NCBI GenBank assembly: GCA_003989085.1
Contig: RXIV01000008.1
Coordinates: forward strand, 163,501 to 227,500
DNA from: Candidatus Competibacteraceae bacterium
GTDB taxonomy: Bacteria; Pseudomonadota; Gammaproteobacteria; Competibacterales; Competibacteraceae
Length of the DNA: 64,000 nt
Direction: 5' to 3'
Positions 1-14,768 of the stretch are shown in pieces. Numbering within the stretch: the first letter of the stretch is position 1; every line of letters starts with the position of its first letter. The notes under the pieces are model-generated. The model saw only the letters and a program-made list of their open reading frames with translations, was not told where the DNA came from and did no database searches. The translations under genes and the position numbers were made by a program.

Positions 1-1476
<1,476 letters not shown>

Positions 1477-1533
1477 TTAAGATAGCATAAGTTTTTGCAG
1501 TGCCGGCAGAGTGGCTTGGCCGGCGATTAGGCC

Positions 1534-1545
1534 GTTTAAGTAAAC
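1534..1545. promoter_or_regulatory. 12-bp palindrome in leuS/purM divergent gap
   Basis: GTTTAAGTAAAC is a perfect inverted repeat in the gap between the divergent leuS and purM genes. Its position would suit an operator, but it is short and no known regulator motif is recognised. Confidence 0.25.
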
Positions 1546-1563
1546 CCAATGGGTGAAAGAACG

Positions 1564-1647
1564 ATGCCCGCACTGACTCTGAAAACCATCGTGACTGATG
1601 ACCGCCCTAGCAGTACTGAAATCGCTGCCCGCAAGCAGGAAGAATGA
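1564..1647 (+). CDS. Possible 27-codon leader ORF overlapping the purM start
   Basis: An ATG at 1564 opens a 27-residue frame ([10 protein letters not shown]...ARKQEE) whose TGA at 1645-1647 overlaps the purM start codon in an ATGA arrangement. A weak GAAAG lies ahead of its ATG. The purM ribosome-binding site (AGGAAGA) lies inside the last codons. This geometry allows translational coupling, but a frame of this size can occur by chance and no homologue is recognised. It could equally be untranslated leader. Confidence 0.25.
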   Translation: MPALTLKTIVTDDRPSSTEIAARKQEE

Positions 1648-2702
1648 TGAACGACCATTCCCCACAAGCCCCCGCTCTTAGTTACCGCGACGCCGGGGTA
1701 GACATTGATGCCGGTAACCGGCTGGTGGATCGCATCAAGCCGCACGCCAAACGCACCCTCCGGCCTGGTGTGCTGGGCGGGTTGGGCGGTTTCGGCGCCT
1801 TGTTTGAACTGCCGCTGGATCGCTACCGGCAACCGGTGCTGGTCTCTGGAACGGACGGCGTTGGCACCAAGCTCAAGCTGGCGCTGGAACTGAACCAGCA
1901 TGACACCATCGGCGTTGATCTGGTGGCGATGTGTGTCAACGACGTGCTGGTGGTCGGGGCTGAACCGCTGTTTTTTCTGGATTACTACGCGACGGGTCAA
2001 CTGGAGGTTGAAGTGGCGGCAGCGGTGATTAAGGGCATTGCGGATGGCTGCGCCCTGGCCGGAGCGGCGCTGGTCGGTGGCGAAACGGCGGAAATGCCGG
2101 GGTTGTACCAGGACGGCGATTACGATCTAGCCGGGTTCTGCGTCGGCGTGGTGGAAAAAGCGCGGATGATCGATGGCGGCAAAGTACAGCCCGGTGACGC
2201 CTTGCTGGGACTGGCCTCCTCCGGCCCTCATGCCAATGGTTATTCACTGATTCGCAAAATTCTGGCCGTTAGTGGAACCAGGCTGGATCAACCGTTTGCG
2301 ACGCAAACCCTCGGTGAGACGCTGCTAACACCGACCCGCATTTACGTCCAATCGATCCTGAAGTTGCTGGAGCAAGTCGAAATTCGCGCTATTGCCCACA
2401 TCACCGGCGGCGGTTTGACTGAGAACTTGCCCCGGGTCTTGCCGGTGAACACCAAGGCGGTGGTTGATTTGTCCAGTTGGGAACGTCCGGCGATTTTCCA
2501 ATGGCTGCAACAGCAGGGCGGAGTAGCCGAGGTCGAGATGCGGCGCACCTTTAATTGTGGGGTCGGGCTGGTAGTCTGCGTCGCAGCGAAGGTCGTAGAA
2601 AAGGCGCTGACGTTGCTGCGGGAATCGGGCGAAACCGCTTGGTTATTGGGCTACATCGCAGACAGCAAGGGCCAGCCAGCAGCAGTTGAATTTGTCCCAT
2701 GA
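1644..2702 (+). CDS. purM: Phosphoribosylformylglycinamidine cyclo-ligase (AIR synthetase)
   Basis: Fifth step of de novo purine synthesis: ATP-dependent ring closure of FGAM to aminoimidazole ribotide, in the cytoplasm. The 352 residues match the usual length of about 345. Visible family segments are the Gly-rich [13 protein letters not shown] (residues 45-57), [14 protein letters not shown] (69-82), [12 protein letters not shown] and the GGETAEMPG loop. Two tandem ATGs (1644, 1647) follow an AGGAAGA ribosome-binding site; either could start. Its TGA overlaps the purN ATG, so the two are almost certainly one operon, the standard purMN pairing. Confidence 0.97.
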   Translation: MMNDHSPQAPALSYRDAGVDIDAGNRLVDRIKPHAKRTLRPGVLGGLGGFGALFELPLDRYRQPVLVSGTDGVGTKLKLALELNQHDTIGVDLVAMCVNDVLVVGAEPLFFLDYYATGQLEVEVAAAVIKGIADGCALAGAALVGGETAEMPGLYQDGDYDLAGFCVGVVEKARMIDGGKVQPGDALLGLASSGPHANGYSLIRKILAVSGTRLDQPFATQTLGETLLTPTRIYVQSILKLLEQVEIRAIAHITGGGLTENLPRVLPVNTKAVVDLSSWERPAIFQWLQQQGGVAEVEMRRTFNCGVGLVVCVAAKVVEKALTLLRESGETAWLLGYIADSKGQPAAVEFVP

Positions 2703-3358
2703 ACGGGATTCGCAAGCTTCGATTAGTGGTACTGATTTCCGGGCGCGGCAGTAATCTGCAAGCCCTGCTCGACCAATCCGCCAGCGGTGAATTATCTGCC
2801 GAGGTGGCGGCAGTGATCAGCAATCAGCCCGGTGTTTATGGGCTGGAGCGGGCACGGCAAGCCGGTGTTCCGGCGTTGGAACTGGATCATAGGCGCTTTG
2901 CTGACCGGCCCGGTTTTGAAGCGGTGCTGATTGAACTCATCGACCGCTATTCGCCGGATCTGGTAATTCTGGCGGGTTTCATGCGGGTGCTGACCGCCGG
3001 CTTTACCGAGCATTATCGGGGCCGGCTGCTCAATATTCACCCGTCGCTGCTGCCCAAATTTCGGGGTTTGCATACCCATGAGCGGGCGATTGCTGCTGGT
3101 GAAACCGAACACGGCGCGACTATTCACTTCGTGACGGCGGAACTGGACGGTGGGCCGCTGATCGTGCAGGCGCGAGTTCCCGTATTGCCTGATGATGATC
3201 CCGACCATCTCGCGGCGCGGGTGCTGGAGCAGGAGCATCGGTTGTATTCGCAAGCGATCCGCTGGCTTGCCGAAGGGCGTTTAAAGCTGGACGTGGAGCG
3301 GGTGTGGTTTGATGGAGAACCGCTGCGGGAGCCGCTGCAGCTGGCGGATTTTGTCTAA
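2699..3358 (+). CDS. purN: Phosphoribosylglycinamide formyltransferase (GAR transformylase)
   Basis: Transfers a formyl group from 10-formyl-tetrahydrofolate to GAR in purine synthesis. The 219-residue protein begins with the phosphate-binding loop [10 protein letters not shown] (14-23). It holds the catalytic set N112 and H114 in [10 protein letters not shown] and D150 in AELDGGPLI. It starts in an ATGA overlap with purM, which makes translational coupling likely. Its stop overlaps the stop of the convergent epimerase gene by 4 bp, so no separate terminator lies between them. Confidence 0.97.
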   Translation: MNGIRKLRLVVLISGRGSNLQALLDQSASGELSAEVAAVISNQPGVYGLERARQAGVPALELDHRRFADRPGFEAVLIELIDRYSPDLVILAGFMRVLTAGFTEHYRGRLLNIHPSLLPKFRGLHTHERAIAAGETEHGATIHFVTAELDGGPLIVQARVPVLPDDDPDHLAARVLEQEHRLYSQAIRWLAEGRLKLDVERVWFDGEPLREPLQLADFV

Positions 3359-4362
3359 ACCCGGTAGTAGTCCCGATACCAGGCGACGAAGCGGGCGACG
3401 CCTTCTTCCATCGGCGTCGTTGGCTGGTAGCCGACATCGGCGATCAACGCCTCAACATCGGCAAAGGTGTCCGGTACATCACCGGCTTGCATCGGCAGCA
3501 GATTTTTGATCGCGGTGCGACCCAGGCATTGTTCCAGCACTTTGATATAGCGCAGCAGTTCGACCGGGCGGTGACTGCCGATGTTGTATAGCCGGTACGG
3601 CGCGTGGCTGGTGGCGGCGTCCGGCGTAGCGCCCGACCAGGCGGGATTCGGCGTCGCTACTTGATCCAGGGTACGAATCACCCCTTCCACAATGTCATCA
3701 ATGTAAGTGAAATCACGCCGGTGCTGACCGTAATTGAAGACGTCAATCGGTTCCCCGGCCAGGATCTTGCGGGTGAACAGGAACAGCGCCATATCGGGCC
3801 GGCCCCACGGCCCATAGACGGTAAAGAACCGCAATCCGGTGGTCGGCAGCCGGTACAAATGGCTGTAGGCGTGCGCCATTAACTCGTTGGCTTTTTTGGT
3901 CGCTGCATACAAGCTGACGGGATGATCGACATTGTCATGCACTGAGAACGGCTGGTGGGTATTCGCACCATAGACCGAACTGGACGAGGCATAGACCAGA
4001 TGTTCGACCTCGTGATGACGGCAGGCTTCCAGTACGTTGACGAAACCCACCAGATTGGCATCGACGTAGGCGTGGGGATTCTGGATGGAGTAACGCACCC
4101 CGGCCTGCGCGGCTAGATTGACCACTCGCTGTGGACGATATTTCTCGAAGGTTTCCATCAGCGCCGCCCGGTCTTCCAGACTGGCCCGCACCTCGCTAAA
4201 ACCGGGCTGCGCCTGCAAGCGGGCCAGCCGCGCCAGTTTTAAACTGACGTCATAATAATCGTTGAGGTTATCGTAGCCGATGACTGTGTCGCCGCGCTCC
4301 AGCAACCGCTGCGAGAGCGCTGCGCCGATAAAACCGGCGCTACCGGTGACCAGAATTTTCAT
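3355..4362 (-). CDS. NAD-dependent sugar-nucleotide epimerase, UDP-glucuronate 4-epimerase type
   Basis: Short-chain dehydrogenase-type epimerase of 335 residues. It has the Rossmann motif GSAGFIG near residue 7, the Ser/Tyr/Lys catalytic set (SSSSVYG and YAATKKAN), and the [15 protein letters not shown] segment characteristic of UDP-glucuronate 4-epimerases and related capsule epimerases. It probably makes UDP-galacturonate for surface polysaccharide in the cytoplasm. Its ATG shares one base with the cobM stop (TGATG), so it is the last gene of a tightly packed minus-strand cluster with no polysaccharide genes beside it. Exact substrate is inferred from family resemblance. Confidence 0.85.
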   Translation of the reverse strand: MKILVTGSAGFIGAALSQRLLERGDTVIGYDNLNDYYDVSLKLARLARLQAQPGFSEVRASLEDRAALMETFEKYRPQRVVNLAAQAGVRYSIQNPHAYVDANLVGFVNVLEACRHHEVEHLVYASSSSVYGANTHQPFSVHDNVDHPVSLYAATKKANELMAHAYSHLYRLPTTGLRFFTVYGPWGRPDMALFLFTRKILAGEPIDVFNYGQHRRDFTYIDDIVEGVIRTLDQVATPNPAWSGATPDAATSHAPYRLYNIGSHRPVELLRYIKVLEQCLGRTAIKNLLPMQAGDVPDTFADVEALIADVGYQPTTPMEEGVARFVAWYRDYYRV

Positions 4363-5120
4363 CAGGAGTCTCCCCGCCGATAGTGCTCCGCGTGTTCAGC
4401 GCTGTAGAGATAAGAGGTCGGAAACCCCTCCGGTTGCAGCGCTCGCCCGACCAGAATCAGTGCGGTGCGGGTAAAACCCTTGGCTTCAACCTGGGCGGCG
4501 ATGTCGGCCAGCGTCCCGACGACCCCGTCCTGATCCGGCCAGGACACCCGATGCAGCACCGCTGCCGGACAGTCCAGTCCGTAATGTGGGGCTAGTTCCG
4601 CCACGATCTCCCGTAACCGGTCCACACTCAGATAAATCGCCATGGTCGCCCGATGTTGCGCCAGTTCGGGCAGGCTTTCCCCTTCCGGCATCGGCGTTTT
4701 GCCGGCATGGCGGGTGAGAATCAGCGTCTGGCTGATCTCCGGCAGGGTCAGTTCCCGGCGCAGCATCGCCGCTCCAGCAAAGGCGGCCGTCACTCCCGGC
4801 ACCACCTGGTAGGGAATCCCCAACCGTTCCAGTTCACGGATTTGTTCACCAATCGCGCCATATAACGCTGGATCGCCGGTATGGACCCGCGCTACATCCA
4901 GCCCTTGTTGATGTGCGGCGTGAAGGCGGGCGATGATCTGATCCAGGCTCAAATCAGCGGTATTGACGATCTCTGCTACCGGATTGGCCGCCAGCACCAC
5001 CTCCTTTGGCACCAGCGAACCGGCGTACAGCACCAGCGGGCATTCGCTAATCAGGCGTCGGCCCTTGACGGTAATCAATTCCGGATCGCCAGGGCCGGCG
5101 CCGATAAAGTAGACGGTCAT
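4362..5120 (-). CDS. cobM: Precorrin-4 C11-methyltransferase
   Basis: SAM-dependent corrin-ring methylase of cobalamin synthesis (CobM/CbiF). The 252-residue protein starts with [14 protein letters not shown], the N-terminal SAM-site signature of tetrapyrrole methylases. It contains [18 protein letters not shown] and [20 protein letters not shown], both typical of CobM. No other cob/cbi gene is in the window, so it is an outlier from the pathway cluster. The start codon directly abuts the stop of the NosL-like gene (TGAATG), implying co-transcription with the two NosL proteins upstream. Confidence 0.93.
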   Translation of the reverse strand: MTVYFIGAGPGDPELITVKGRRLISECPLVLYAGSLVPKEVVLAANPVAEIVNTADLSLDQIIARLHAAHQQGLDVARVHTGDPALYGAIGEQIRELERLGIPYQVVPGVTAAFAGAAMLRRELTLPEISQTLILTRHAGKTPMPEGESLPELAQHRATMAIYLSVDRLREIVAELAPHYGLDCPAAVLHRVSWPDQDGVVGTLADIAAQVEAKGFTRTALILVGRALQPEGFPTSYLYSAEHAEHYRRGDS

Positions 5121-5639
5121 TCAGAATTTCCCCTGATCCAGTTGTTCCAGCAGCGCCGGAGTGATCTCGTCAAAGCGGACAATGCGCTTACCCTGGTGGT
5201 CGCGCTGGAACTCTTCAGCTTCGGCCTGTGTAGTCAACGGTACCAGTTCATGGCCCATCGGCCCCAGCACGTCGGAGCCGATCACATACCAGGCGGTGCG
5301 AACGTCAATCCGGCTGACGTTGTAGTAGTCAGTAACGCCCATAGCGGCAATATCGGTTTGGGCATGGCCGGGTGCGTATTTGGGCAGATTCAGCAGGTAT
5401 TTGAACAGGTCCTTGGGTCCGTCGAAATGATGAGCATGGCCGTCTTTGTACAGCACCGTCGCTACCCAGTCAGGATAGAGGCTGACGAACATCCCGCACA
5501 CTGGGCAGGTGTCCTTGGGACCAGGGGCGGGCAGTTGCAGCCCTTCGCCCCAGGCCGGTAGCAACACGAACGCCAGCACCAGCACTGCCAGCCGCCGACC
5601 GAAGCCGGCGACAGGGAGTCTGTCGCCGGTAGTGCTCAT
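5121..5639 (-). CDS. NosL-family copper-site protein (second copy)
   Basis: A 172-residue exported protein. A hydrophobic N-terminal segment (about residues 16-30) is followed by the NosL hallmark CPVCGM and the H/D-rich segment KDGHAHHFDGPKDLFKY. NosL proteins bind Cu(I) and support copper delivery to nitrous oxide reductase. Unlike classical NosL, no lipobox Cys is visible, so it is probably periplasmic or anchored by its uncleaved N-terminus. Its ATG overlaps the stop of the upstream NosL-like gene (ATGA) and cobM follows immediately. No nosZ or nosDFY is in the window, so its partner is unknown. Confidence 0.85.
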   Translation of the reverse strand: MSTTGDRLPVAGFGRRLAVLVLAFVLLPAWGEGLQLPAPGPKDTCPVCGMFVSLYPDWVATVLYKDGHAHHFDGPKDLFKYLLNLPKYAPGHAQTDIAAMGVTDYYNVSRIDVRTAWYVIGSDVLGPMGHELVPLTTQAEAEEFQRDHQGKRIVRFDEITPALLEQLDQGKF

Positions 5640-6274
5640 TGGGTGTGAGCGGCGTGGTCGCCCGCTTTCTGTTTCATCTCCGCCCGCTTCTTGCGGATCA
5701 TGCTGGTATCGTTGGCCATGCTCAAATAGGCGGCGTGCAGGGCAGCGTCGAAAGCGCCGATCTCCCCGCCGTGTTCGGCCTTGGCCGCTTCAGCGGCGGG
5801 TTTGGCGGCAAAGGCCACCTTGCTCTGCCGGGTCATCACGCCCGGCAATTTCGAGCCGATCAGGTAGGTGGCCTGATCAACATTGATCAACGGTTTGGGG
5901 TCAGTTTTTGCGCCGAAATCGGCGGCGTAAATGGCCTTGGGGCCGCGATCCATATTCAGCGCCAGACTGAGTGCGGCACAGTGTAGCGAGCAAGTCCCAT
6001 CCGCCCGATCATCCTGATATTGCACCAGATGGCGGCTATGGTGGTACTGCTTCCGATCCATGCCGCAGTATGGGCATTTTGGATACTTGACGAGGTCATT
6101 TTCGACCGGGTTGGCGTCCGGCGCGGTTTTAGGAGTGAATTGCAAGGGTGTGCCGTCGGTCTCGCATTTCGTGGCCAAGGCAGGTGAGCTCAGGGCAGCG
6201 AGGCCAGCGGTGGCTCCGGTTGCAGCGAACAGAGCGAGCACCTGCCGACGGTTAATGGAGACGGGATCGTTCAT
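5636..6274 (-). CDS. NosL-family protein with Tat-like signal (first copy)
   Basis: A 212-residue protein starting at ATG 6274, chosen because GGGAG sits 6 bases upstream and because the N-terminus then reads MNDPVSINRRQVLALFAATG, a twin-arginine-type signal. The mature part carries CPYCGMDRKQYHHSRH and GTCSLHCAALSLAL, so it has extra Cys and His that could bind metal, then the conserved AYLIG-like block (ATYLIGSKLPGVM). The C-terminus is Lys/Ala/His-rich. It begins the overlapping cluster NosL-NosL-cobM-epimerase. A role in copper handling is inferred from the family. Confidence 0.8.
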   Translation of the reverse strand: MNDPVSINRRQVLALFAATGATAGLAALSSPALATKCETDGTPLQFTPKTAPDANPVENDLVKYPKCPYCGMDRKQYHHSRHLVQYQDDRADGTCSLHCAALSLALNMDRGPKAIYAADFGAKTDPKPLINVDQATYLIGSKLPGVMTRQSKVAFAAKPAAEAAKAEHGGEIGAFDAALHAAYLSMANDTSMIRKKRAEMKQKAGDHAAHTQ

Positions 6275-6494
6275 GAATAACTCCCAATTGAGGTAGTGAG
6301 CAGTGGAAGGGATTGCGAGTGTAGCGCCAGAAAGGATCATCAAACAGGGGGTTTCCAATCGTACTGGTAGGCATTTAGCTGATCGATGACGCGCCGTGAC
6401 GTCTTGAAGGATGAGCGGCAGGGGTGAATCAAGGTGTTATTGCTAAGACGCGAGGGGGTGGTTGGGGTAGCCGCGCGGATAACCGATTTTTTGT

Positions 6495-6523
6495 ATAATA
6501 AGTTATATTAATTAATAAGTTAA
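6495..6523 (-). promoter_or_regulatory. Probable sigma70 promoter for the NosL-cobM cluster
   Basis: On the minus strand TTAACT (6523-6518), a 17-bp spacer and TATTAT (6500-6495) make a good sigma70 match in an AT-rich island of an otherwise GC-rich window. The 9-mer AACTTATTA occurs twice here at 17-bp spacing, which could be a regulator site. The leader to the ATG at 6274 would be about 210 nt. Confidence 0.5.
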
Positions 6524-6551
6524 AATGTTTTTTCTAATGGTAAGCAACCAA

Positions 6552-7046
6552 TCACAGTAGATTTTTAATCGCCGCCTCAAACACCTCCGGGGTTGATTCA
6601 CCGATGATCCGGCGGCGAATAACTCCCTGCCGATCAATCATGAAGGTCGCAGGCAGGGCCATCACGCCGTAGCGGCGCATCACTTCGCCTTCCGGGTCCA
6701 GCAGCACCTCGTAGGACAGCTTGAGTTTCTGCACGAAGGCTCGAACCGTATCCGGCTCTTCCATGACATTGATTGCGAGAAAAACTAAGCCCCGCTCGTG
6801 GTATTGGCGATAGATCGGTTCCAGCGCCTGCATTTCGCTCAGGCAATAGGGACACCATTCCGCCCAGAAATGGAGGGCGACTATCTGGCCCCGGTACTGG
6901 TCGGGAAAACGGACCGGGCCGCCGTCCAGTTGATTCAGGGTAAAGGCGGCGGCGGGCGCATTGGTTTGCGGGGCGGCGGATTGCGGCTCGCAACTGACCA
7001 GCAGAACCAGCAGCAGGCAAGCCGACAACCGTCGAAACAGGTTCAT
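6552..7046 (-). CDS. TlpA/ResA-like thioredoxin-fold lipoprotein
   Basis: Periplasm-facing thiol-disulfide oxidoreductase of 164 residues. The N-terminus is a lipoprotein signal with lipobox LLVSC (Cys19). A thioredoxin-like domain follows, with active site WCPYC (Cys65 and Cys68) in FWAEWCPYCLSEMQ and the cis-Pro region MALPATFMID. It resembles proteins that keep apo-cytochrome c or copper sites reduced. It lies 21 bp downstream of ispF and may be the last gene of the pyrG-ispF transcript; the NosL promoter begins just after it. Physiological partner unknown. Confidence 0.88.
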   Translation of the reverse strand: MNLFRRLSACLLLVLLVSCEPQSAAPQTNAPAAAFTLNQLDGGPVRFPDQYRGQIVALHFWAEWCPYCLSEMQALEPIYRQYHERGLVFLAINVMEEPDTVRAFVQKLKLSYEVLLDPEGEVMRRYGVMALPATFMIDRQGVIRRRIIGESTPEVFEAAIKNLL

Positions 7047-7067
7047 GATCTGCCAGTTCCAAATGAG

Positions 7068-7553
7068 CTAAATACCGGCGGCCAAGGGAGTCAGTAGCGC
7101 CACCGCATGAACGGCAATGCCCTCGCCGCGTCCGATGGCGCCTAGCCCTTCGGTCGTGGTGGCTTTGATGTTGACCTGCGCCGGGCTGACGTTCAAATCG
7201 GCAGCGATGATGTCCCGCATAGCCGGAATATGCGGGGCCATTTTCGGCGCTTGAGCAATGATCGTAACGTCGACATTGCCGACGGTCAGTTGCTGCGCTC
7301 CTAGCAGTCCGACCACTCGCCGCAGCAGAATCCGGCTGTCGATCCGGGCAAATTCGGCGCTGCTATCGGGAAAGTGCCGGCCAATATCGCCTTGTCCTGC
7401 CGCGCCGAGCAGGGCGTCGCACAGGGCGTGAAGCAACACATCACCATCGGAATGGGCGATCAATCCGTACTGATAGGGGATGCGAACGCCACCCAGGATA
7501 ATGAACTCGCCGGGGCCGAACGCATGAACGTCAAAACCATGACCAATCCGCAT
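7068..7553 (-). CDS. ispF: 2-C-methyl-D-erythritol 2,4-cyclodiphosphate synthase
   Basis: Non-mevalonate isoprenoid pathway enzyme that cyclises CDP-ME 2-phosphate with loss of CMP. The 161 residues are the usual length. The N-terminal GHGFDVHAF supplies the metal-binding Asp and His, and [23 protein letters not shown] and the C-terminal [18 protein letters not shown] are family signatures. It follows ispD by 17 bp, the common ispDF arrangement. Confidence 0.97.
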   Translation of the reverse strand: MRIGHGFDVHAFGPGEFIILGGVRIPYQYGLIAHSDGDVLLHALCDALLGAAGQGDIGRHFPDSSAEFARIDSRILLRRVVGLLGAQQLTVGNVDVTIIAQAPKMAPHIPAMRDIIAADLNVSPAQVNIKATTTEGLGAIGRGEGIAVHAVALLTPLAAGI

Positions 7554-7570
7554 CGTGTTGTTCCCAGGAT

Positions 7571-8284
7571 TCAGACAGCGCCGATCTGGCGCGTCAAATA
7601 GAATTCAGCCAGCGCCAGATCTTCCGGGTGAGTGATTTTCAGATTATCAGTCCGGCCTGCGATCAATCGGGGCGCAAATCCAGCCGCTTCCATTGCCGCT
7701 GCTTCATCCGTAATTGGCAGACCACGGGTCAGCGCCGCACTCAGGGCTGCATACAGCAAACCGAGCCGAAACATCTGTGGGGTCAGGGCGTGCCAGAGTA
7801 ACGAACGATCCACCGTCGCCGCCACCCGACCCACCGCATCGGCTTGTTTCAGAGTATCCCGCACCGGAATCGCCAGTAGTCCGCCGACTGGATCATCGGC
7901 CAGTTCGCTCAGCAGCCGATCTACGTCTTCTCGACGCAAACCAGGGCGGGCAGCATCGTGAACAAGCACCCAATCATCCGGTGCGGCCCATTCTTGCAGC
8001 GCCGTCAGCCCGTTCAACACCGAATAGCTACGTTCAGCGCCGCCGGCCACGATCCGTAACGGCTTGGTCAGGGCGAGCGTTGCGGCGATGTCCGGCCACC
8101 ATCCATCATCGGCGCTAATGGCAACAACGGCGCCAGCGATGCGTGGATGTTCCAGCAAGGCGGTCAGGGCATGAACGATGACCGGACGCCCGGCCAGCGG
8201 CAGATACTGTTTGGGAATGGTCGACGCCATACGCCGGCCAACGCCAGCGGCTGGAATCATGACCCAATGACGCGGGGTGATCAT
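7571..8284 (-). CDS. ispD: 2-C-methyl-D-erythritol 4-phosphate cytidylyltransferase
   Basis: Couples MEP with CTP to give CDP-methylerythritol in isoprenoid synthesis. The 237-residue protein has the nucleotidyltransferase start [10 protein letters not shown] with downstream [12 protein letters not shown], then VHDAARPG, the [10 protein letters not shown] segment and [12 protein letters not shown]. It lies 3 bp downstream of ftsB and 17 bp upstream of ispF, so all three are likely one transcript. Confidence 0.97.
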   Translation of the reverse strand: MITPRHWVMIPAAGVGRRMASTIPKQYLPLAGRPVIVHALTALLEHPRIAGAVVAISADDGWWPDIAATLALTKPLRIVAGGAERSYSVLNGLTALQEWAAPDDWVLVHDAARPGLRREDVDRLLSELADDPVGGLLAIPVRDTLKQADAVGRVAATVDRSLLWHALTPQMFRLGLLYAALSAALTRGLPITDEAAAMEAAGFAPRLIAGRTDNLKITHPEDLALAEFYLTRQIGAV

Positions 8285-8287
8285 CGC

Positions 8288-8788
8288 TTAATCCGGGATG
8301 GCGTCATCCGCCGGTGGTTTGGCTGACGATGGCGCTGGTTTAGCGGCAGGTCGTTTGACGGGGTGCATAGGTCGTTTGGTCGGTTGCGCGAGCGGCTTTG
8401 TCGTTGCGGCTGGCCGTTTGGCGGTAGAGAGGCTGGGTTTGCTGGATTCCGCCGCTGGATTCGGTAGCGGCTGTTCAAGAATCCGGTAGAAGGTTTCATC
8501 GGGGCGGATCATGCCCATTTCAGTGCGGGCGCGTTCTTCAATCGCAGTCAGCCCATTTTTCAGATCCTTGATGTCTGCTTCCAGCGCCTGGTTGCGCTCG
8601 GTCAACTCCGCATTTTCTTCGGTTTGCGCTTGGATGGAAACCCGCAGGCTGTAAGTCTGTCGGACGCCGTCCCCGGCGATCCAGAGCAGATACTGCAAGA
8701 GCAGCACGATAGCAATCAGCACTGCTTCCAGAGCTTGCAGCTTCAATCCGGGTTGTTTTGATTCGTCTTGCTCAGTGAAATGGGCCAT
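8288..8788 (-). CDS. ftsB: Cell division protein FtsB with unusual C-terminal extension
   Basis: Bitopic divisome protein of the FtsQLB complex. A short cytoplasmic N-terminus, one membrane segment (about residues 21-40) and a coiled coil (about 50-85, ending EERARTEMGMIRPDETFYRIL) match FtsB, and the place between eno and ispD is where gammaproteobacterial ftsB sits. At 166 residues it is well over the usual 90-105. The last 50 or more residues form a periplasmic tail rich in Pro, Ala and Lys with repeated KRP units. The tail is visible in frame and continuous; its role is unknown. Confidence 0.88.
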   Translation of the reverse strand: MAHFTEQDESKQPGLKLQALEAVLIAIVLLLQYLLWIAGDGVRQTYSLRVSIQAQTEENAELTERNQALEADIKDLKNGLTAIEERARTEMGMIRPDETFYRILEQPLPNPAAESSKPSLSTAKRPAATTKPLAQPTKRPMHPVKRPAAKPAPSSAKPPADDAIPD

Positions 8789-8829
8789 GATGATGCGCGA
8801 AGGCGGAAAAAATCAGCGCCTCCACGTTT

Positions 8830-8899
8830 CCCCGCAGGCGGGGAGACGGGAAGGCGCGATTGAAATGGATTCTCACCGCTGCCCCGCTCCCGGTGGGAG
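8830..8899. other. eno-ftsB gap with two short hairpins
   Basis: The 132-bp gap between eno and ftsB holds CCCCG-CAGG-CGGGG (8830-8843) and CTCCC-GGT-GGGAG (8887-8899). Neither has a following T-run, so these may be mRNA-stability or processing hairpins rather than terminators. Confidence 0.35.
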
Positions 8900-8920
8900 A
8901 GAGGCGGCGCAGACCGTGGT

Positions 8921-13082
<4,162 letters not shown>

Positions 13083-14741
13083 CTACCGTAATAACCGCCG
13101 CAGAATCTTGCCGACATTGCTCTTGGGCAGTTCGGTGCGGAACTCGACATGGCGTGGCAACTTGTAGCCGGTCAGTTCCCGACGGCAATGCTCCAGCAGC
13201 ATCTCGACCGTTAGCGCCTCATCCTTGCGGACGACAACGATCTTGACCGCCTCTCCGGACTTCTCGTCGGGAATTCCGACCGCCGCGACTTCCCGCACCA
13301 TCGGGTGATGCGCCACCACATCTTCGATTTCATTAGGGTAGACGTTGAAGCCGGATACCAGGATCATGTCCTTCTTGCGATCCACGATCCGCACATAGCC
13401 GCGTTGATTGACATAGCCCACATCGCCGGTGCGCAGGTAGCCGTCCTCGGTCATCACTTGAGCAGTCTCTTCGGGCCGATTCCAGTAACCGCGCATCACC
13501 TGTGGGCCACGGATGCAAATCTCACCGACCTGATCTTCGCCAAAGCCCAGTTCCCGGCCCTCATCGTCGCGGATCGACAGTTCGGTGGAAGAAATCGGCA
13601 GGCCAATGTTGCCGTTGTACTCAGTCAAAGTGAGTGGATTGATGCAGGCGGCTGGCGAGGTTTCGGTTAAGCCATAGGCTTCAATCAGTGGTACGCCGGT
13701 GACTTTCCGCCACTGTTCTGCAACGGCGCGTTGCACCGCCATGCCCCCGCCCAACGCGATCTTGAAGGTGCTGAAATCAAGCTTTTCAAAACCCGGTGTA
13801 TGCAGCAGGCCATTAAACAGGGTATTGACCCCGGTCATCACGGTGAACTTGACATTGCCTAGTTCCTTGACGAAGCCGGGCATATCGCGGGGATTGGTGA
13901 TCAGGATGTTGTGGCCGCCGACTTTCATAAAAGTCAGGCAATTAGCGGTCATCGAAAAGATGTGATACAGCGGCAGAGCGGTAATGATGGTTTCTTCCGC
14001 CGGTTTGGAGAATGGACTGAGCCAGGCCGAGGCTTGTTGCAGATTCGCCACCATATTGCCGTGGGTCAGCATTGCGCCCTTGGAGACGCCGGTGGTGCCG
14101 CCGGTGTATTGCAGAAAGGCGATGTCGTCATGATTCAACGGCACATCAGTCAGCGTTTGTCCGACGCCTTGACTCAGCGCCTGCCGAAATGGAACCGTGC
14201 CAGGCATTGTCCACGCCGGCACCATTTTCTTGACCCGCTTGACCACAAAGTTGACCAGCAGACGCTTGGGAAACGAGAACAGATCGCCCAGCTCGGTGGT
14301 GACCACAGTTTTAACCGGGGTCCGGGCCAACACTTCCTGTAAGGTGTGAGCAAAGTTCTCGATAATCACAATGACCGTCGAACCAGAGTCGTTTAACTGA
14401 TGTTCCAGTTCACGCGGCGTATAAAGCGGATTGACGTTGACCACGGTTAGCCCGGCCCGCAACGTTCCAAACAGCGCCACTGGATATTGCAGAACGTTGG
14501 GCATCATGATGGCGACCCGCTCGCCCTTGCCGAGACCGAGTCCTTGCAGATACGCGCCGAAATCGCGGCTAAGCCGGTCAATATCCCGGTAGCGCAAGGT
14601 CACGCCCATATTGGAATAAGCGGGTAGATCAGCGAAACGCCGGCAGCTCTTTTCCAGGATATCCTTGATCGAGCTAAATTCGTTCAAGTCCACTTCTGCC
14701 GGCACACCCGCCGGATATTCGTTCAGCCAGATTTTTTCCAC
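13083..14741 (-). CDS. Long-chain fatty acid-CoA ligase (FadD-like)
   Basis: AMP-forming acyl-CoA synthetase of 552 residues. It has the ATP/AMP signature YTGGTTGVSKGAMLTHGN, the adenylation motif YGLTETSPA, YLRTGDVGYVNQRGYVRIVDR and a C-terminal catalytic Lys in PKSNVGKILRR. It activates free fatty acids for beta-oxidation, lipid synthesis or storage. It diverges from a TetR regulator and sits near wax ester synthase and acyl-CoA-binding protein, so supply of acyl-CoA for storage lipid is plausible. Chain-length preference cannot be read from the sequence. Confidence 0.9.
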   Translation of the reverse strand: MEKIWLNEYPAGVPAEVDLNEFSSIKDILEKSCRRFADLPAYSNMGVTLRYRDIDRLSRDFGAYLQGLGLGKGERVAIMMPNVLQYPVALFGTLRAGLTVVNVNPLYTPRELEHQLNDSGSTVIVIIENFAHTLQEVLARTPVKTVVTTELGDLFSFPKRLLVNFVVKRVKKMVPAWTMPGTVPFRQALSQGVGQTLTDVPLNHDDIAFLQYTGGTTGVSKGAMLTHGNMVANLQQASAWLSPFSKPAEETIITALPLYHIFSMTANCLTFMKVGGHNILITNPRDMPGFVKELGNVKFTVMTGVNTLFNGLLHTPGFEKLDFSTFKIALGGGMAVQRAVAEQWRKVTGVPLIEAYGLTETSPAACINPLTLTEYNGNIGLPISSTELSIRDDEGRELGFGEDQVGEICIRGPQVMRGYWNRPEETAQVMTEDGYLRTGDVGYVNQRGYVRIVDRKKDMILVSGFNVYPNEIEDVVAHHPMVREVAAVGIPDEKSGEAVKIVVVRKDEALTVEMLLEHCRRELTGYKLPRHVEFRTELPKSNVGKILRRLLR

Positions 14742-14768
14742 AGTGCTCTCCTCCTGAATTTATTATTT

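Noticed and set aside
5509..5886. Plus-strand 125-codon frame over the NosL genes
   Set aside because: Antisense of two NosL genes carrying CxxCGM motifs; no support of its own.
6275..6551. Cobalamin riboswitch ahead of the cobM operon
   Set aside because: Searched by eye for the conserved B12-box-like core (GCCACTG type) in the leader; not found.
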